Positions 19,380-30,531 are shown, counted from the first letter of the stretch. The stretch: DNA of 64,000 bases from Bacteroidota bacterium (GCA_013288485.1 JABDBW010000003.1:1-64000), one strand, 5' to 3'. The notes: generated from the sequence alone by a model not told the origin. Program-made: numbers and translations.

Positions 19380-21893
19380 TTGCAAGCCGTTAAACCTATG
19401 CTACAACTTCTATTTCGGGGTAAATACGTTAAATGGCTGTTGAACTACTACACCGTATTATTTTTATTAAGCGTTCCAATAACCATTTTTGCCGAAGGAA
19501 GTAAAGAGTTATCGTCAAACGGCGGCAACAGGGCCTTTCTTTTATCAAGCACTACAAGTAACCTTTCGTTCCCGTTCCCAACACTTGGTACCATGAAGGT
19601 TTATGTAAAGGCAGGCGAAACCATTTATGTGGGTTCAAGCGCCCAGGGCATGGGCGCAGGAACTATTAATTTAAGGGCCCCTGATGGCAGTACTTATACC
19701 AGCGGTACATCTGCAACCGTGGGGCTTATCGCTAACCGCAGCCAGGAACTTGCGGGTCCGCAACCTAATGCAGGTGGATATACCCCTTATACACGTACAG
19801 CTTCGGCCAACCAGCAGGGCGTTTGGGAAATTGATTTTATTTCACCAAGCAATGGAATTGACCAGGAATCGACCCCTTCCCCTACCGCTGCTAATAGCAG
19901 CTGGATACAGCCTGTAGGCCAATATATTGCGGCATTTGATGTATCGGTAAGAGATGTGAGTAATTCGTTTTTTTTAACCGGAAGGGTGTATACCAATGTT
20001 TTCTCAGGTATAATAAGCGCTTTTAATGCGGGCTTTAATGGAATTATGCATATACTAACCAAGGACGGTTACCAATATATACTTGATAACAACGGGCAGG
20101 CTGGCAATGGTTTTACATTTTTTGTTAATAATAAAGGTTTCAGGGCCGGCGCAGCTGCCAGTTACCAGAGCGTTAACAGTACCAGTAACCCAAATGTGCA
20201 GGATCCCAGGCTGCCCGATACGCAATCAGATATCACTCATAAAATATTTTTTAATACGCCCGCCGCTGATCTTCCGGCAACCGCTAATGTGCCGGGCGGC
20301 GGTACTACCTGGCTGGTGAACCCACCGTTTGTACCCAGTATGAACGGGATGATCTTTATCGGAACTGAGGGTACAATAGGAAAAGCAGGCACCTCACCTT
20401 TAGGCGGCTCCATAAGCTTTACTGCAACAGCAAACGGAAGCTATACTATAGCTATTGATGTTAATAATAATGGTGTTTTTAACGACCCTATTGACCGTAT
20501 ATTAACAGGATCGGTTAAAACAGGAGGCAACCAGATAAGCTGGGATGGCTTAGACGGATTAGGCAATAAAGTACCGGCAAGTACAACCAGCTATGCGGTA
20601 AATGTTACTTTAGTATTGTATAGTGCGGAGGTGCACTTTCCGTTTTTTGATGTGGAACGTAATGTTAACGGCATTTTATTAACCCGGGTTAACGGCACTA
20701 ACTCACCCGATTATACCATGTATTGGGACGACAGCCCTATTACGGTAGTGGGAACCCCTTCCAATCCAATAAAAAACTTAACCGGCATTAATAGCCTGGT
20801 TAATGGCCATAAATGGGGAAGCCCGACTACCGATCCTTTTAATGAAAATGATTTCGGGAACAATACAAGCCTGGATAGCTGGGCGTATGTGATCAGTCCC
20901 CCCATAAACGCGTCTCTTACTTTCCAGATACGTGAGGCTGATCTGGAAGTGGTAAGTGTGGCGTCAAATTCCGGTTGCGTGGGCCAAAAGGTAAATTATA
21001 CCGTAGTTGTAAGAAATAACGGGCCCAGCGATGTTACCGGCAGCATATTTTCGTTCAGTTATCCGAATGAGATATCGGGTCTTGCGGTTACAAATGTGCA
21101 AACCACGGCTACAGCTACAGTAACGGCTGAAACAAAAGCTAATAATCTATACAAGGCCACGCTTAATATGACCAATGGCGCGGCAAGTACCTTTACCTTA
21201 ACAGGGACAGTTACCGGTGTACCTTCAAGCGGCACCATTGATATATCTGCAGGAATTTTACGTCCTGCGGATGTTACTGATCCTGATGCTACTGACCCCG
21301 ATAGTGCCCCTCCCAGCGACCCGCTGGATGAATGTAACGCCGCACCGTCAGGGCCTGGTTGCAACAATATTAAAACCAATAGCACAATATTTACGATGGC
21401 TCCAAATGCCGGGGCCGATACCCTGGTTATGCAAAACACAGTAGCTACACTTATGGCCAATATGAGCGGAACATGGGCGCAAATAGGCAATACGCCTTCT
21501 ATTGCTAATATCAATTCACCTGTAACCGCCACCACTACTATAACCGGTTTAACAACTTTAGGCCAATACAATTTTTCGTTCACCAATGCGAATGGCTGTG
21601 CGGATACAGTTGCTATTGTGGTTGCACCTTCTGATTTAAGTATTCCTAATATTATTACACCAAACGGTGATGGGAAAAATGACACTTTCGAAGTTCCGGG
21701 ATTATTATTTTACCCGAGCAGTGAATTGCTGATATTTAACCGCTGGGGCAATGAAGTTTACCGTTCAGAAAGTTATGCCAATTCATGGAACGGCAGCGGC
21801 CTGGCAGGGGGCACTTATTATTACATACTGAACAGGAAGGATAAAAAGGGCAAAATTATCACATTTAAGGGCTGGATCTATTTAAAGCGATAA
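19380..21893 (+). CDS. Large secreted protein with DUF11-like repeat and gliding-motility-associated C-terminal (CHU_C, type B T9SS) domain
   Basis: C-terminus IPNIITPNGDGKNDTFEVPGLLFYPSSELLIFNRWGNEVYRSESYANSWNGSGLAGGTYYYILN. Confidence 0.9.
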   Translation: MQAVKPMLQLLFRGKYVKWLLNYYTVLFLLSVPITIFAEGSKELSSNGGNRAFLLSSTTSNLSFPFPTLGTMKVYVKAGETIYVGSSAQGMGAGTINLRAPDGSTYTSGTSATVGLIANRSQELAGPQPNAGGYTPYTRTASANQQGVWEIDFISPSNGIDQESTPSPTAANSSWIQPVGQYIAAFDVSVRDVSNSFFLTGRVYTNVFSGIISAFNAGFNGIMHILTKDGYQYILDNNGQAGNGFTFFVNNKGFRAGAAASYQSVNSTSNPNVQDPRLPDTQSDITHKIFFNTPAADLPATANVPGGGTTWLVNPPFVPSMNGMIFIGTEGTIGKAGTSPLGGSISFTATANGSYTIAIDVNNNGVFNDPIDRILTGSVKTGGNQISWDGLDGLGNKVPASTTSYAVNVTLVLYSAEVHFPFFDVERNVNGILLTRVNGTNSPDYTMYWDDSPITVVGTPSNPIKNLTGINSLVNGHKWGSPTTDPFNENDFGNNTSLDSWAYVISPPINASLTFQIREADLEVVSVASNSGCVGQKVNYTVVVRNNGPSDVTGSIFSFSYPNEISGLAVTNVQTTATATVTAETKANNLYKATLNMTNGAASTFTLTGTVTGVPSSGTIDISAGILRPADVTDPDATDPDSAPPSDPLDECNAAPSGPGCNNIKTNSTIFTMAPNAGADTLVMQNTVATLMANMSGTWAQIGNTPSIANINSPVTATTTITGLTTLGQYNFSFTNANGCADTVAIVVAPSDLSIPNIITPNGDGKNDTFEVPGLLFYPSSELLIFNRWGNEVYRSESYANSWNGSGLAGGTYYYILNRKDKKGKIITFKGWIYLKR

Positions 21894-21894
21894 G

Positions 21895-22875
21895 ATGAAG
21901 TTTTTGATAAAATATATCCTGCCTGTTATTATGGTTTTTGGTTTTACCAAAGGCTATGCCCAGCAAACCATGCAATTTAGCGAGTATATGTTTAACGGGA
22001 TGTCAGTTAACCCCGCATACGCCGGGTATAAAGAGGATTGGACGTTAAATTTAAGCGGCCGCCTTCAATGGACAGGTGTTGACGGTGCGCCCAAAACCAG
22101 TACCTTATCTGTTGATGGCGTAACAGACGGCTATAAAAAAAATGTTGGTATTGGCTTTTTAGTTACCAATGACCGCCTGGGACCTGAAAATAATTCGGCG
22201 GCCTATATTAATTATGCTTACCGGATACGTTTGGACGCGGCCGACACCAAACGTTTATGTTTTGGTATTGCCGCCGGGGGCATAGAGTACACCATTAATG
22301 GTTCACTTTTTAACGCGGCCGATATTACCGACGGCAGTATACAGTCGGGCGCACAAAGTAATTTTACACCCGATTTTAGGGCAGGAGCTTATTATTATTC
22401 ACCTTTTTTTTATATGGGAGCCTCGGTACTTAATCTTCTCCCTCAAACTAATTTAAACCCTAATTCGGCAATTGTACCGCAGGTAAGGACTTTATATGTA
22501 ACCACAGGTTTCATGGTTCCCATATCGCCGGCCATAAGCTGGAAACCTGCGGTAATGTTTAAAGAAGATTTTAAGGGGCCTACCAACATGGATGTGTCCA
22601 GCTTTTTTTTAATTGGTAAGGTATTATGGCTGGGCGCAGCGTATAGTTCAAGCGTAACGTTATGGAACAAACCCAACCTGCAAAGTGACTTAAATAAAAA
22701 CGACGCGTTTACCGGAATGATAGACATCAGTGTAAACTCGCGGATACGTGTAGGATATGCTTATGATATTGTAACAAGCCAGTTGCCGGGTTTTCAGAAC
22801 GGGTCGCATGAAGTTTCTATTAGCATTGGCTTCGGAAGAAGAAATGGAAGAATATTAAGCCCACGTTATTTTTAA
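21895..22875 (+). CDS. PorP/SprF family type IX secretion system membrane protein
   Basis: QQTMQFSEYMFNGMSVNPAYAGYKEDWTLNLSGRLQWTGVDGAP; adjacent to a CHU_C gene. Confidence 0.92.
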   Translation: MKFLIKYILPVIMVFGFTKGYAQQTMQFSEYMFNGMSVNPAYAGYKEDWTLNLSGRLQWTGVDGAPKTSTLSVDGVTDGYKKNVGIGFLVTNDRLGPENNSAAYINYAYRIRLDAADTKRLCFGIAAGGIEYTINGSLFNAADITDGSIQSGAQSNFTPDFRAGAYYYSPFFYMGASVLNLLPQTNLNPNSAIVPQVRTLYVTTGFMVPISPAISWKPAVMFKEDFKGPTNMDVSSFFLIGKVLWLGAAYSSSVTLWNKPNLQSDLNKNDAFTGMIDISVNSRIRVGYAYDIVTSQLPGFQNGSHEVSISIGFGRRNGRILSPRYF

Positions 22876-22881
22876 AATAAT

Positions 22882-24642
22882 ATGAAAAAAATAGCTGTAC
22901 TTATTCTATTAATAATTAATGTTATAGCACTGGCCAACGCGCAGGAACAGCCCACTAAAAAAAATATTGCCGATAATTTTTTTGAACGGTACGAGTACGC
23001 TAAGGCGGTAGTTATTTATTTAGAACTGGCCGCCCAAAATAACCCCAAAATACATGCTGTTGAGCGCATTGCAGATTGTTACCGCCTGATGGAAGATTAT
23101 GACAACGCTGAAACATGGTACCAAAAAGCAACAGCCTATCCTGACGCGGCAATTATAGATTATTATTATTATGCCGAGATTTTATTACGTAACAAAAAAT
23201 TTAAAGAAGCTAAGGAACAGTATAAGGAATATTATGATAAAGCAGAAAACGCCGATCAGCTTCAATTTAAATTAGCGGCATGTGATTCGGCTGCTGCATG
23301 GGTAAAATTAACCAGCCATTATACCATAAAAAACGAACAGCGGTTTAATTCCAAATACTCCGACTGGGGCCTGAACTATTTTGGAAAAACAGGGTTTATT
23401 TTTACATCCGACCGTAAAGTAACCGACAAGAAAACTGCAGTTTATGAGCGTAACGGTAACGGCTATTTCAAATTATACCAATCGGATGGCGATACAATTA
23501 TTCCATTTCTGTTGAATACAAAAAATAAGGCATTTTTTGATGGCCAATACAACATCGGGCCAATGGTTGTTAACACCGCCCAGGATACGGCCTATATTAC
23601 TATTACCACCACCGTTCCTAAGCACTCGTTGCCCACTGACAAAAAGGAGAAAGGCAGCACACAAATTTTATATACCCGCCGCCTGCAATTGATAATGGCA
23701 ACAAAAACTAATGGGCAATGGGGTAATTTTGTGGGCTTTCCGTATAATAATATAAATAAGTATTCGGTTGGTAATGCAACGCTGTCAAAAGCCGGGGATG
23801 TGATCTATTTTACATCGGATATGCCGGGGGGCGAAGGAAAAACTGATATATGGTACTGCGTTAAACAAAGCAATGGTAGTTGGGACAAACCGGTTAATTG
23901 CGGTAAAATCATTAACACCAAACAAGATGAGTCTTTCCCTGTCATCAATAGTGATGGCGCTTTATATTTTTCATCAAATGGTTTGCCCGGAATGGGCGGC
24001 CTTGATATTTTCAGGGCCAAAGGCGCCAAAGACAACTGGGACAAACCCGAAAATTTAAAATATCCTATAAACAGCACCAGTGATGATTTTTATTACGTGA
24101 AACAGGATAACTTAAGCGGGTTCTTTTCCTCGAACCGTGAAAGCGGGCAGGGAAGCGATGATATTTATAGTTTTAGTTACAAACCTCCTGTCGTGATTGT
24201 AGCAGCACCGAAAATAGTTGTGCAACCAATACAACCCATACAACAACCGGTAATAAAAAACCCAATATTGAATTTAAAAAAGGGTGAAAGTTTAGTTTTA
24301 AAGAATATTTACTATGATCTTAACAAATCAGACATACGCCCGGATGCTGCGGTTGAACTGGATAAGCTGGCAGCAATATTAAAAGATCACCCTACTATAC
24401 GTTTGGAACTATCCTCTCATACCGATTCGAGGGCGCCTGCTGCTTATAACATGGCCCTATCAAACCGCAGGGCAGCATCGGCAGTCGCTTATTTAGTAAA
24501 GCAAGGTATTTCGGCAGGCAGGTTGGTGCCCAAAGGCTATGGCGAGACCCGTTTGCTTAATCAATGCGTTAAGGGCGTACACTGTACCGAAGCGGAGCAC
24601 CAATTAAACCGGCGAACTGAAGTTAAAATATTAAGCGAGTAA
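22882..24642 (+). CDS. OmpA family protein with TPR and PD40-like repeats (T9SS/PorE-type)
   Basis: N-terminal TPR-like; C-terminal LNKSDIRPDAAVELDKLAAILKDHPTIRLELSSHTDSR...NRRTEVKIL. Confidence 0.9.
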   Translation: MKKIAVLILLIINVIALANAQEQPTKKNIADNFFERYEYAKAVVIYLELAAQNNPKIHAVERIADCYRLMEDYDNAETWYQKATAYPDAAIIDYYYYAEILLRNKKFKEAKEQYKEYYDKAENADQLQFKLAACDSAAAWVKLTSHYTIKNEQRFNSKYSDWGLNYFGKTGFIFTSDRKVTDKKTAVYERNGNGYFKLYQSDGDTIIPFLLNTKNKAFFDGQYNIGPMVVNTAQDTAYITITTTVPKHSLPTDKKEKGSTQILYTRRLQLIMATKTNGQWGNFVGFPYNNINKYSVGNATLSKAGDVIYFTSDMPGGEGKTDIWYCVKQSNGSWDKPVNCGKIINTKQDESFPVINSDGALYFSSNGLPGMGGLDIFRAKGAKDNWDKPENLKYPINSTSDDFYYVKQDNLSGFFSSNRESGQGSDDIYSFSYKPPVVIVAAPKIVVQPIQPIQQPVIKNPILNLKKGESLVLKNIYYDLNKSDIRPDAAVELDKLAAILKDHPTIRLELSSHTDSRAPAAYNMALSNRRAASAVAYLVKQGISAGRLVPKGYGETRLLNQCVKGVHCTEAEHQLNRRTEVKILSE

Positions 24643-24812
24643 CCCCCTTCTATTTTATTAACTAACCCATGTATTTCAAACATGAACAGAACAAAACCAC
24701 TGTTGTCGGGTTATGCCTTTGCAGCAATGTTGTTGTAATGTAAATTTTAGCGTTGAATAGATGTTTAAACATCTATTTGTATTACATTTGTTCTAAATAA
24801 AACAATCAAATC

Positions 24813-25349
24813 ATGGCAACAGCAACAAAATGGGTACTTGACCCAATGCACTCAGAAGTACAGTTTAAGGTAAAACACCTGGTTATATCAACTGTAAGCG
24901 GCTTTTTTAAAAGTTTTGAAGGATCATTAACAAATGACAATGACGACTTTGAAGGCGCAGCAATTGAATTTACATTAGATATTAACAGCATCGACACTAA
25001 TCAAACCCAGCGCGATGAGCATTTAAAATCAGCTGAGTTTTTTGACGCGGCAAAATATCCGCATATTAAATTCAAATCCTCTTCATTTACAAAAACTGAT
25101 GATGATAATTATAAATTAGCCGGCGACCTTACCATTAAAGATGTAACCAAACCGGTTACGCTTGATGTTGAATACGGCGGCTCGGCAGCTGATTTTTACG
25201 GAAACATAAAAGCCGGTTTTGAAGTTAGCGGTAAAATAAACCGTAAAGACTTTGGCTTAACCTGGGATGGCGTTACCGAAGCAGGCGCAATTGTAGTTGG
25301 TGAAGATATTAAGATCACTATAAACGCTCAATTTGCAAAACAAGCGTAA
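24813..25349 (+). CDS. YceI family protein
   Basis: WVLDPMHSEVQFKVKHLVISTVSGFFKSFEG...GDLTIKDVTKPVTLDVEY...INRKDFGLTWD. Confidence 0.93.
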   Translation: MATATKWVLDPMHSEVQFKVKHLVISTVSGFFKSFEGSLTNDNDDFEGAAIEFTLDINSIDTNQTQRDEHLKSAEFFDAAKYPHIKFKSSSFTKTDDDNYKLAGDLTIKDVTKPVTLDVEYGGSAADFYGNIKAGFEVSGKINRKDFGLTWDGVTEAGAIVVGEDIKITINAQFAKQA

Positions 25350-25358
25350 TTGATTTCG

Positions 25359-25376
25359 TCCCGATAGCAATCGGGA
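25359..25376. repeat. REP-like palindrome TCCCGATAGCAATCGGGA
   Basis: Perfect 7-bp arms, 4-nt loop; same CCCGAT/ATCGGG arms recur near 45752, 45779 and 46250. Confidence 0.6.
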
Positions 25377-25418
25377 TCGGATGTTCAATTTCGAAATTAT
25401 ATGATTTACTGGTATATT

Positions 25419-25450
25419 ATAAATGCAATCCGATATTGGATTGCATTTAT
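25419..25450. promoter_or_regulatory. 13-bp-arm palindrome upstream of the PIN toxin-antitoxin pair
   Basis: ATAAATGCAATCC-GATATT-GGATTGCATTTAT. Confidence 0.5.
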
Positions 25451-25492
25451 GGTATATAAGGATTTTAACTTCACAATTCAAAGTAAATATGT

Positions 25493-25500
25493 TAATTTTG
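25493..25500 (+). promoter_or_regulatory. Candidate Bacteroidetes -7 box (TAnnTTTG) of the TA operon
   Basis: TAATTTTG about 18 nt upstream of ATG 25519; no clear -33 TTG. Confidence 0.3.
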
Positions 25501-25518
25501 ATGTAACATTAATTGGCA

Positions 25519-25755
25519 ATGAAAACATTAAACATTTCTATATCAGATATTGAGTATAAAAAATTTGGTTTACAGAACGATCGGCTTACTTTTACAGATT
25601 TCGTTGACCTGATTAGTAATGAGTTATCGCGTCAAAACCTTAACAGGTGCATTGAACTTGCAGAAAAATATGGATTGTCGAAATTGACAATGGACGATAT
25701 TAGCAAAGAAGTAAAAGCTGTAAGAAAAAATGCAAAAAATAATACTCGATACTAA
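25519..25755 (+). CDS. Putative antitoxin partner of the downstream PIN toxin
   Basis: 78-aa ORF overlapping the PIN ORF by 26 bp; ATG at 25519 preferred over TTG 25513. Confidence 0.65.
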   Translation: MKTLNISISDIEYKKFGLQNDRLTFTDFVDLISNELSRQNLNRCIELAEKYGLSKLTMDDISKEVKAVRKNAKNNTRY

Positions 25756-26149
25756 TGTCTTAGTCTCAGGCTTAATTCAAAAAAACTATCCTTACCTAAT
25801 TATCTACGAGGTTTTTAATAGTAATCAAATTGAGCTTTGTATTTCAGATATACTAATGTTTGAATATTATGAAGTATTAAATCGTAAAAAGTTTTCAAAA
25901 TATCCCGATTTTCTTATCAAAGCTGAAGCATTACTTGTTGATATTGAAAAAAAGGCGATACTATTCAAACCCACTACAATTCTTAATATAATTGATGATT
26001 CAGCAGATAACCGGCTTTTAGAACTTGCAGAAGAATGCGAGGCTAATTTTCTGATAACAGGCAATACAAACGATTTTAAAATTACAAATTACAAAAAAAC
26101 TCAAATAATATCACCCAAAGAATATTACGAAAATCACTGTCCATATTAA
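25730..26149 (+). CDS. PIN-domain toxin (putative ribonuclease)
   Basis: MQKIILDTNVLVSGLIQKNYP...DDSADNRLLELAEECEANFLITGNTNDF. Confidence 0.88.
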   Translation: MQKIILDTNVLVSGLIQKNYPYLIIYEVFNSNQIELCISDILMFEYYEVLNRKKFSKYPDFLIKAEALLVDIEKKAILFKPTTILNIIDDSADNRLLELAEECEANFLITGNTNDFKITNYKKTQIISPKEYYENHCPY

Positions 26150-26228
26150 ATTAGTAATAAGGCATAAATATTGTAAAGCTAAAATGCGAAACGTCCGGTA
26201 GTAATGGGATGAAATCTGAAATTAAGAC

Positions 26229-26849
26229 ATGCTAATCAAGATATATCCCGAAAATCCAAATCCAAAATCTATTGAACAGATAGTTGATGTATTACGCAAA
26301 GGGGGGCTAATCATCTATCCTACTGATACGGTTTATGGTTTGGGATGTGACATTACGAATCACAAGGCTATTGAAGCTATTTGCAGGATAAGGAACATAC
26401 TGCCCGATAAGGCCAACTTCTCGTTTATATGCTATGATCTGAGCCATATATCAGATTATATTAAGCCTATAGACAATACCACGTTCAGGGTGTTAAAAAA
26501 GGCCTTACCCGGGCCATTTACCTTTATTTTTAATGCCAACCACAATGTACCCAAACTATTAAGCTCCAATAAAAAAACAGTAGGCATAAGGGTTCCTGAT
26601 AATGATATAGCGCGCTGTATAGTGAAAGAGCTGGGGAATCCTATTCTTTCAACCTCTATTAAAGATGATGACGAGATCATTGAGTACTCTACCGATCCTG
26701 AACTGATCCATGAAAAATACCAGGACCTGGTTGATATGGTGATAGATGGCGGCTATGGTGATAATATTGCGTCCACTGTGGTTGACTGCACATCGGGCAA
26801 CTTTGATATTATACGAGAAGGTAAAGGGGAATTAGAGTTGTATTTATAA
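26229..26849 (+). CDS. L-threonylcarbamoyladenylate synthase (YrdC/Sua5 family)
   Basis: [31 protein letters not shown]...[14 protein letters not shown]. Confidence 0.92.
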   Translation: MLIKIYPENPNPKSIEQIVDVLRKGGLIIYPTDTVYGLGCDITNHKAIEAICRIRNILPDKANFSFICYDLSHISDYIKPIDNTTFRVLKKALPGPFTFIFNANHNVPKLLSSNKKTVGIRVPDNDIARCIVKELGNPILSTSIKDDDEIIEYSTDPELIHEKYQDLVDMVIDGGYGDNIASTVVDCTSGNFDIIREGKGELELYL

Positions 26850-27620
26850 TGACGGCTTAATTGAACTAATAAACGCCGGTATCTTATTTAAATAATTTTC
26901 CTGTTCCAAAAGTTTCACAAATTTACTGCCTACTATTGCGCCGTTGGCATATTCGCAGGCTTTTTTAAATGTAGCGTTATCAGCTATGCCAAACCCGATA
27001 ATGGTCGGGTTCTTCAATTGCATGGCTTTAATACGCTTGTAATAATCCTCAATACTGTCTGATACATCTAAATTTCCCCCGGTTATAGATGAAGATGAAA
27101 GCAGGTAGATAAAACTATTGCTTAACTCATCAATTTTGCGGATGCGATCAGCCGATGTTTGCGGGGTTACTAAAAAAATATTGCTCAGGTTATTATCCTT
27201 AAAAAAACCGGCGTACAGGGTTTCATACTCGTACATAGGCAAATCGGGTACAATAACGCCGTCTATACCTGCTTCGGCTGCTTTTTTGCAGAATCGCTCC
27301 ACACCAAATTGTACTATAGGGTTAACATAACCCATTAACAATATAGGGATGGTTACCCGTTTACGCAGGTCTTTTAATTGCTCAAACAGTAAATTAAGGG
27401 TCATCCCGTTATCCAGCGCTTGTTGCGAGCTATGCTGAATGGTTGGCCCGTCGGCTACAGGATCAGAATAAGGAAAGCCTATCTCCAAAAAATCGGCTCC
27501 GGCTTTTTCCAGCGCTAGGGCAATATCAACTGTAGTATCCAGTTCCGGATAACCGGCTGTGTAGTAAATGGATAATAGATTGTTATTCTTAGTAGCAAAA
27601 AGCTTATTCAGACGGTTCAT
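26844..27620 (-). CDS. trpA: Tryptophan synthase alpha subunit
   Basis: [44 protein letters not shown]. Confidence 0.96.
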   Translation of the reverse strand: MNRLNKLFATKNNNLLSIYYTAGYPELDTTVDIALALEKAGADFLEIGFPYSDPVADGPTIQHSSQQALDNGMTLNLLFEQLKDLRKRVTIPILLMGYVNPIVQFGVERFCKKAAEAGIDGVIVPDLPMYEYETLYAGFFKDNNLSNIFLVTPQTSADRIRKIDELSNSFIYLLSSSSITGGNLDVSDSIEDYYKRIKAMQLKNPTIIGFGIADNATFKKACEYANGAIVGSKFVKLLEQENYLNKIPAFISSIKPSL

Positions 27621-27630
27621 TTGCAGTTTT

Positions 27631-27695
27631 TAGTTGATGGTTCATAGTTCATGGTGATTGTTACTATGAACTATCAACCATGATCCATGAACTAT
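27631..27695. repeat. Inverted heptamer-word array, locus 1 (trpB-trpA intergenic)
   Basis: + strand TAGTTGA TGGTTCA TAGTTCA TGG (27631-27654), 10-nt spacer, TATGAAC TATCAAC CATGATC CATGAAC TA. Confidence 0.7.
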
Positions 27696-28877
27696 TTAAA
27701 AGCCAAAGTATTTTATATATGTATCCAGGTCTTTATCGCCCCTACCCGAAAGACAGATAATCACGTTATCATCTTTCTTAAATTTCATTTTCTCTAACTG
27801 CGCCAGCGCGTGCGCCGATTCAATAGCCGGGATGATGCCTTCCAACTGGCAGCATAATAAGCCTGCCTGCAGGGCTTCATCATCGGTAACACTCGCATAT
27901 TGAGCTCGGTTTATTTTGTACAGGTGCGCGTGCTGCGGGCCTATACCGGGATAATCTAATCCCGCTGATATAGAATAGGGCTCAACCACCTGCCCGTCGT
28001 CGGTTTGCATGAGTATGGTACGGCTACCATGCAAAACCCCTTCCCTGCCCAAAAAGGTAGTCGCTGCCGAATGACCGCTGTTTACACCTTTTCCGGCCGC
28101 CTCAACCGCGATGAGTTTAACGCTTTCATCATCTAAAAAATGATAAAACATACCCATAGCGTTGCTGCCGCCCCCAACGCAGGCCATCACATATTCGGGC
28201 AACTCTTTACCGGTATGTTCCAATAATTGCTTTTTAGCTTCGAGGGATATAATAGACTGGAACCGCGCCACCATATCAGGGTAAGGATATGGCCCAACAA
28301 CTGATCCGATTATATAATGCGTATCAACCGGGTTGGCTATCCAGTCGCGCAGGGCCTCATTGGTGGCGTCCTTCAATGTTTTACTGCCCGACCTTGCCGG
28401 AACTACCTTTGCGCCCAGCATCTTCATACGCGACACGTTAGGGGCCTGCCTCGCCATATCAACCTCGCCCATATAAACCACGCATTCAATACCTTTTAAC
28501 GCGCAAACGGTCGCCGTTGCAACGCCATGCTGACCCGCGCCTGTTTCGGCTATGATACGTTTTTTACCCAGGCGTTGGGCAAGCAATATCTGGCCGATAG
28601 CATTATTAATTTTATGCGATCCGGTATGGTTAAGGTCCTCTCGTTTTAAAAATATGTTGGCCCCGTATTTTTCTGAATACCTTTTAGCATAATACAGCGG
28701 AGAGGGCCTGCCCACATAATCTTTTAAAAGCAGGTCAAATTCAGCCTTAAAATCAGCATCATTTATAATACTTAAATATTTTTGCCGCAATTCTTCCACA
28801 TTGGGGTACAGCATTTCCGGCACATACGCGCCTCCAAAATCGCCGTAATATCCTTGATCGTTAACTCCGTATTTCAT
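27696..28877 (-). CDS. trpB: Tryptophan synthase beta subunit
   Basis: [48 protein letters not shown]. Confidence 0.97.
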   Translation of the reverse strand: MKYGVNDQGYYGDFGGAYVPEMLYPNVEELRQKYLSIINDADFKAEFDLLLKDYVGRPSPLYYAKRYSEKYGANIFLKREDLNHTGSHKINNAIGQILLAQRLGKKRIIAETGAGQHGVATATVCALKGIECVVYMGEVDMARQAPNVSRMKMLGAKVVPARSGSKTLKDATNEALRDWIANPVDTHYIIGSVVGPYPYPDMVARFQSIISLEAKKQLLEHTGKELPEYVMACVGGGSNAMGMFYHFLDDESVKLIAVEAAGKGVNSGHSAATTFLGREGVLHGSRTILMQTDDGQVVEPYSISAGLDYPGIGPQHAHLYKINRAQYASVTDDEALQAGLLCCQLEGIIPAIESAHALAQLEKMKFKKDDNVIICLSGRGDKDLDTYIKYFGF

Positions 28878-29502
28878 GCGCGGTATATTGTTTTAACAGG
28901 TTAAATGCCTGTTTTAATTTTTCTATATCTTTCATACCCGGCGCTGTTTCAAAACGGCTGTTTAGGTCAACGCCATAAAATTGGGGATGTGTAATTTTTT
29001 TTATTTCTTCTAAATTATCCAAACTTACCCCACCACTTAAAAAAAACGGCAAGTTTAACTTATATTTATCTAAAATGTTCCAGTTAAATGTTTGGCCCGA
29101 GCCGCCGTGTATAGCTGTCTTTGTATCAAACAGTATGTAATCAACTTTATCGGCATAAGCGTTCAGTTGGTTGAAATCAAAATCATTATCCAAGCCAAAC
29201 GCTTTTATAACAGTAACCTTATTTCTGAATGAGTCGGCAAATTCAGGACTTTCCTTACCATGCAATTGTATGGCATTAAAGCCATAATTATCAATAAGCG
29301 TGTTAATATTTTCCTTTATTTCATCAACCAAAACAGCGGTTTTGTAAACAGGTGCCGGGATATCATTTAATACTTCGGCAGACATATCGCCAATAAACCT
29401 GGGCGAATGTTCATAACTGATAAAGCCCATGTAATCGGGGCCCAAACCTGCCACTGCTTTAATATTTTCAGGATCTATTAATCCGCAAACCTTTATTTTC
29501 AT
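28861..29502 (-). CDS. trpF: Phosphoribosylanthranilate isomerase
   Basis: [28 protein letters not shown]...[11 protein letters not shown]...LSGGVSLDN. Confidence 0.93.
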   Translation of the reverse strand: MKIKVCGLIDPENIKAVAGLGPDYMGFISYEHSPRFIGDMSAEVLNDIPAPVYKTAVLVDEIKENINTLIDNYGFNAIQLHGKESPEFADSFRNKVTVIKAFGLDNDFDFNQLNAYADKVDYILFDTKTAIHGGSGQTFNWNILDKYKLNLPFFLSGGVSLDNLEEIKKITHPQFYGVDLNSRFETAPGMKDIEKLKQAFNLLKQYTAHEIRS

Positions 29503-29503
29503 T

Positions 29504-30493
29504 TTAGTTATCCAACAGGTTTTTAAAACTTGCTAATGCCTTTTTACTTAACAAGGAGTTTTCTGCTTCATAAAAACAATCGCCAAAGCTGTTTTGCGGA
29601 TTTATTGTTTTAATGGCCAATGCCGCGTTCGCTAAAACCACATTGCTTTGCGCGGTAGTGCAATCTCCCATTAACACCTGCATAAAAATAGCTGCCGATT
29701 CGCTAACGGTGTTTCCGCCTGTAATTGCCGAGGGATCGATCCTTTCAAATCCAATGCTTTTTAAGGTATTTATCTTTTCTCCATCAACCGAAAAAGTTTT
29801 AAAATCGCAGGTTAACGAAATTTCATCATAACCGTCAAGCGCGTTCAATATGGTATATTTTCTGTCAGACCGCTGATAAAGATAAGCATACATCCGCGCC
29901 AGTTCTAAATTATACACCCCCACCAGTTGATTTTTTGGCATAGCCGGGTTAACCATTGGGCCGAGCATATTAAAAAATGTTTTAACACCCAGTTCTTTTC
30001 GTATAGGCGCCACCGTTTTCATTGCCGGGTGAAATAAAGGAGCGTGCAAAAAACAAATATTAGCAGTATCAATGCTGCGCCTGAGTGCATCGGCATTATT
30101 GGTGAATTGGTAGCCCAGGTATTCCATCACATTCGAGGAGCCGCAGCCGGAAGAAACCCCATAATTGCCATGTTTGGCTACTTTATAGCCTGCACCCGCA
30201 ACCACGAACGAAGCAAGGGTAGATATATTAAACGTGTCCTTTCCATCACCACCGGTTCCGCAAAGATCGATAAGGTCGCCCGACTCCAGGTCAATAGCAA
30301 GGCAAAGCTCCAGCATGGCATCCCTGAAACCCTCTAATTCGTTAACGGTAATATTGCGCATACAATAAGCCGTCATAAACGCGGCCATTTGTGAGTTATT
30401 ATATAACCCCTGCGATATCAATGTTAAAATATCACGCGCCTGTTCGCGGGTAAGTGTTTTATTTTCAAAAAGATGGTTTAAAATAGGTTTCAT
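29504..30493 (-). CDS. trpD: Anthranilate phosphoribosyltransferase
   Basis: DLCGTGGDGKDTFNISTLASFVVAGAGYKVAKHGNYGVSSGCGSSNVMEYLG. Confidence 0.96.
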   Translation of the reverse strand: MKPILNHLFENKTLTREQARDILTLISQGLYNNSQMAAFMTAYCMRNITVNELEGFRDAMLELCLAIDLESGDLIDLCGTGGDGKDTFNISTLASFVVAGAGYKVAKHGNYGVSSGCGSSNVMEYLGYQFTNNADALRRSIDTANICFLHAPLFHPAMKTVAPIRKELGVKTFFNMLGPMVNPAMPKNQLVGVYNLELARMYAYLYQRSDRKYTILNALDGYDEISLTCDFKTFSVDGEKINTLKSIGFERIDPSAITGGNTVSESAAIFMQVLMGDCTTAQSNVVLANAALAIKTINPQNSFGDCFYEAENSLLSKKALASFKNLLDN

Positions 30494-30531
30494 ATAGGGG
30501 TTCAGTTAAAAAGATCATTAAACGTTTAAAC

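Noticed and set aside
21059-21685. 208-aa minus-strand ORF
   Set aside because: Shadow ORF within the CHU_C protein gene; Val/Ala-rich without signatures.
19380-24642. CHU_C/PorP/OmpA locus as a new system
   Set aside because: Gene order matches known T9SS-associated loci of Bacteroidetes.
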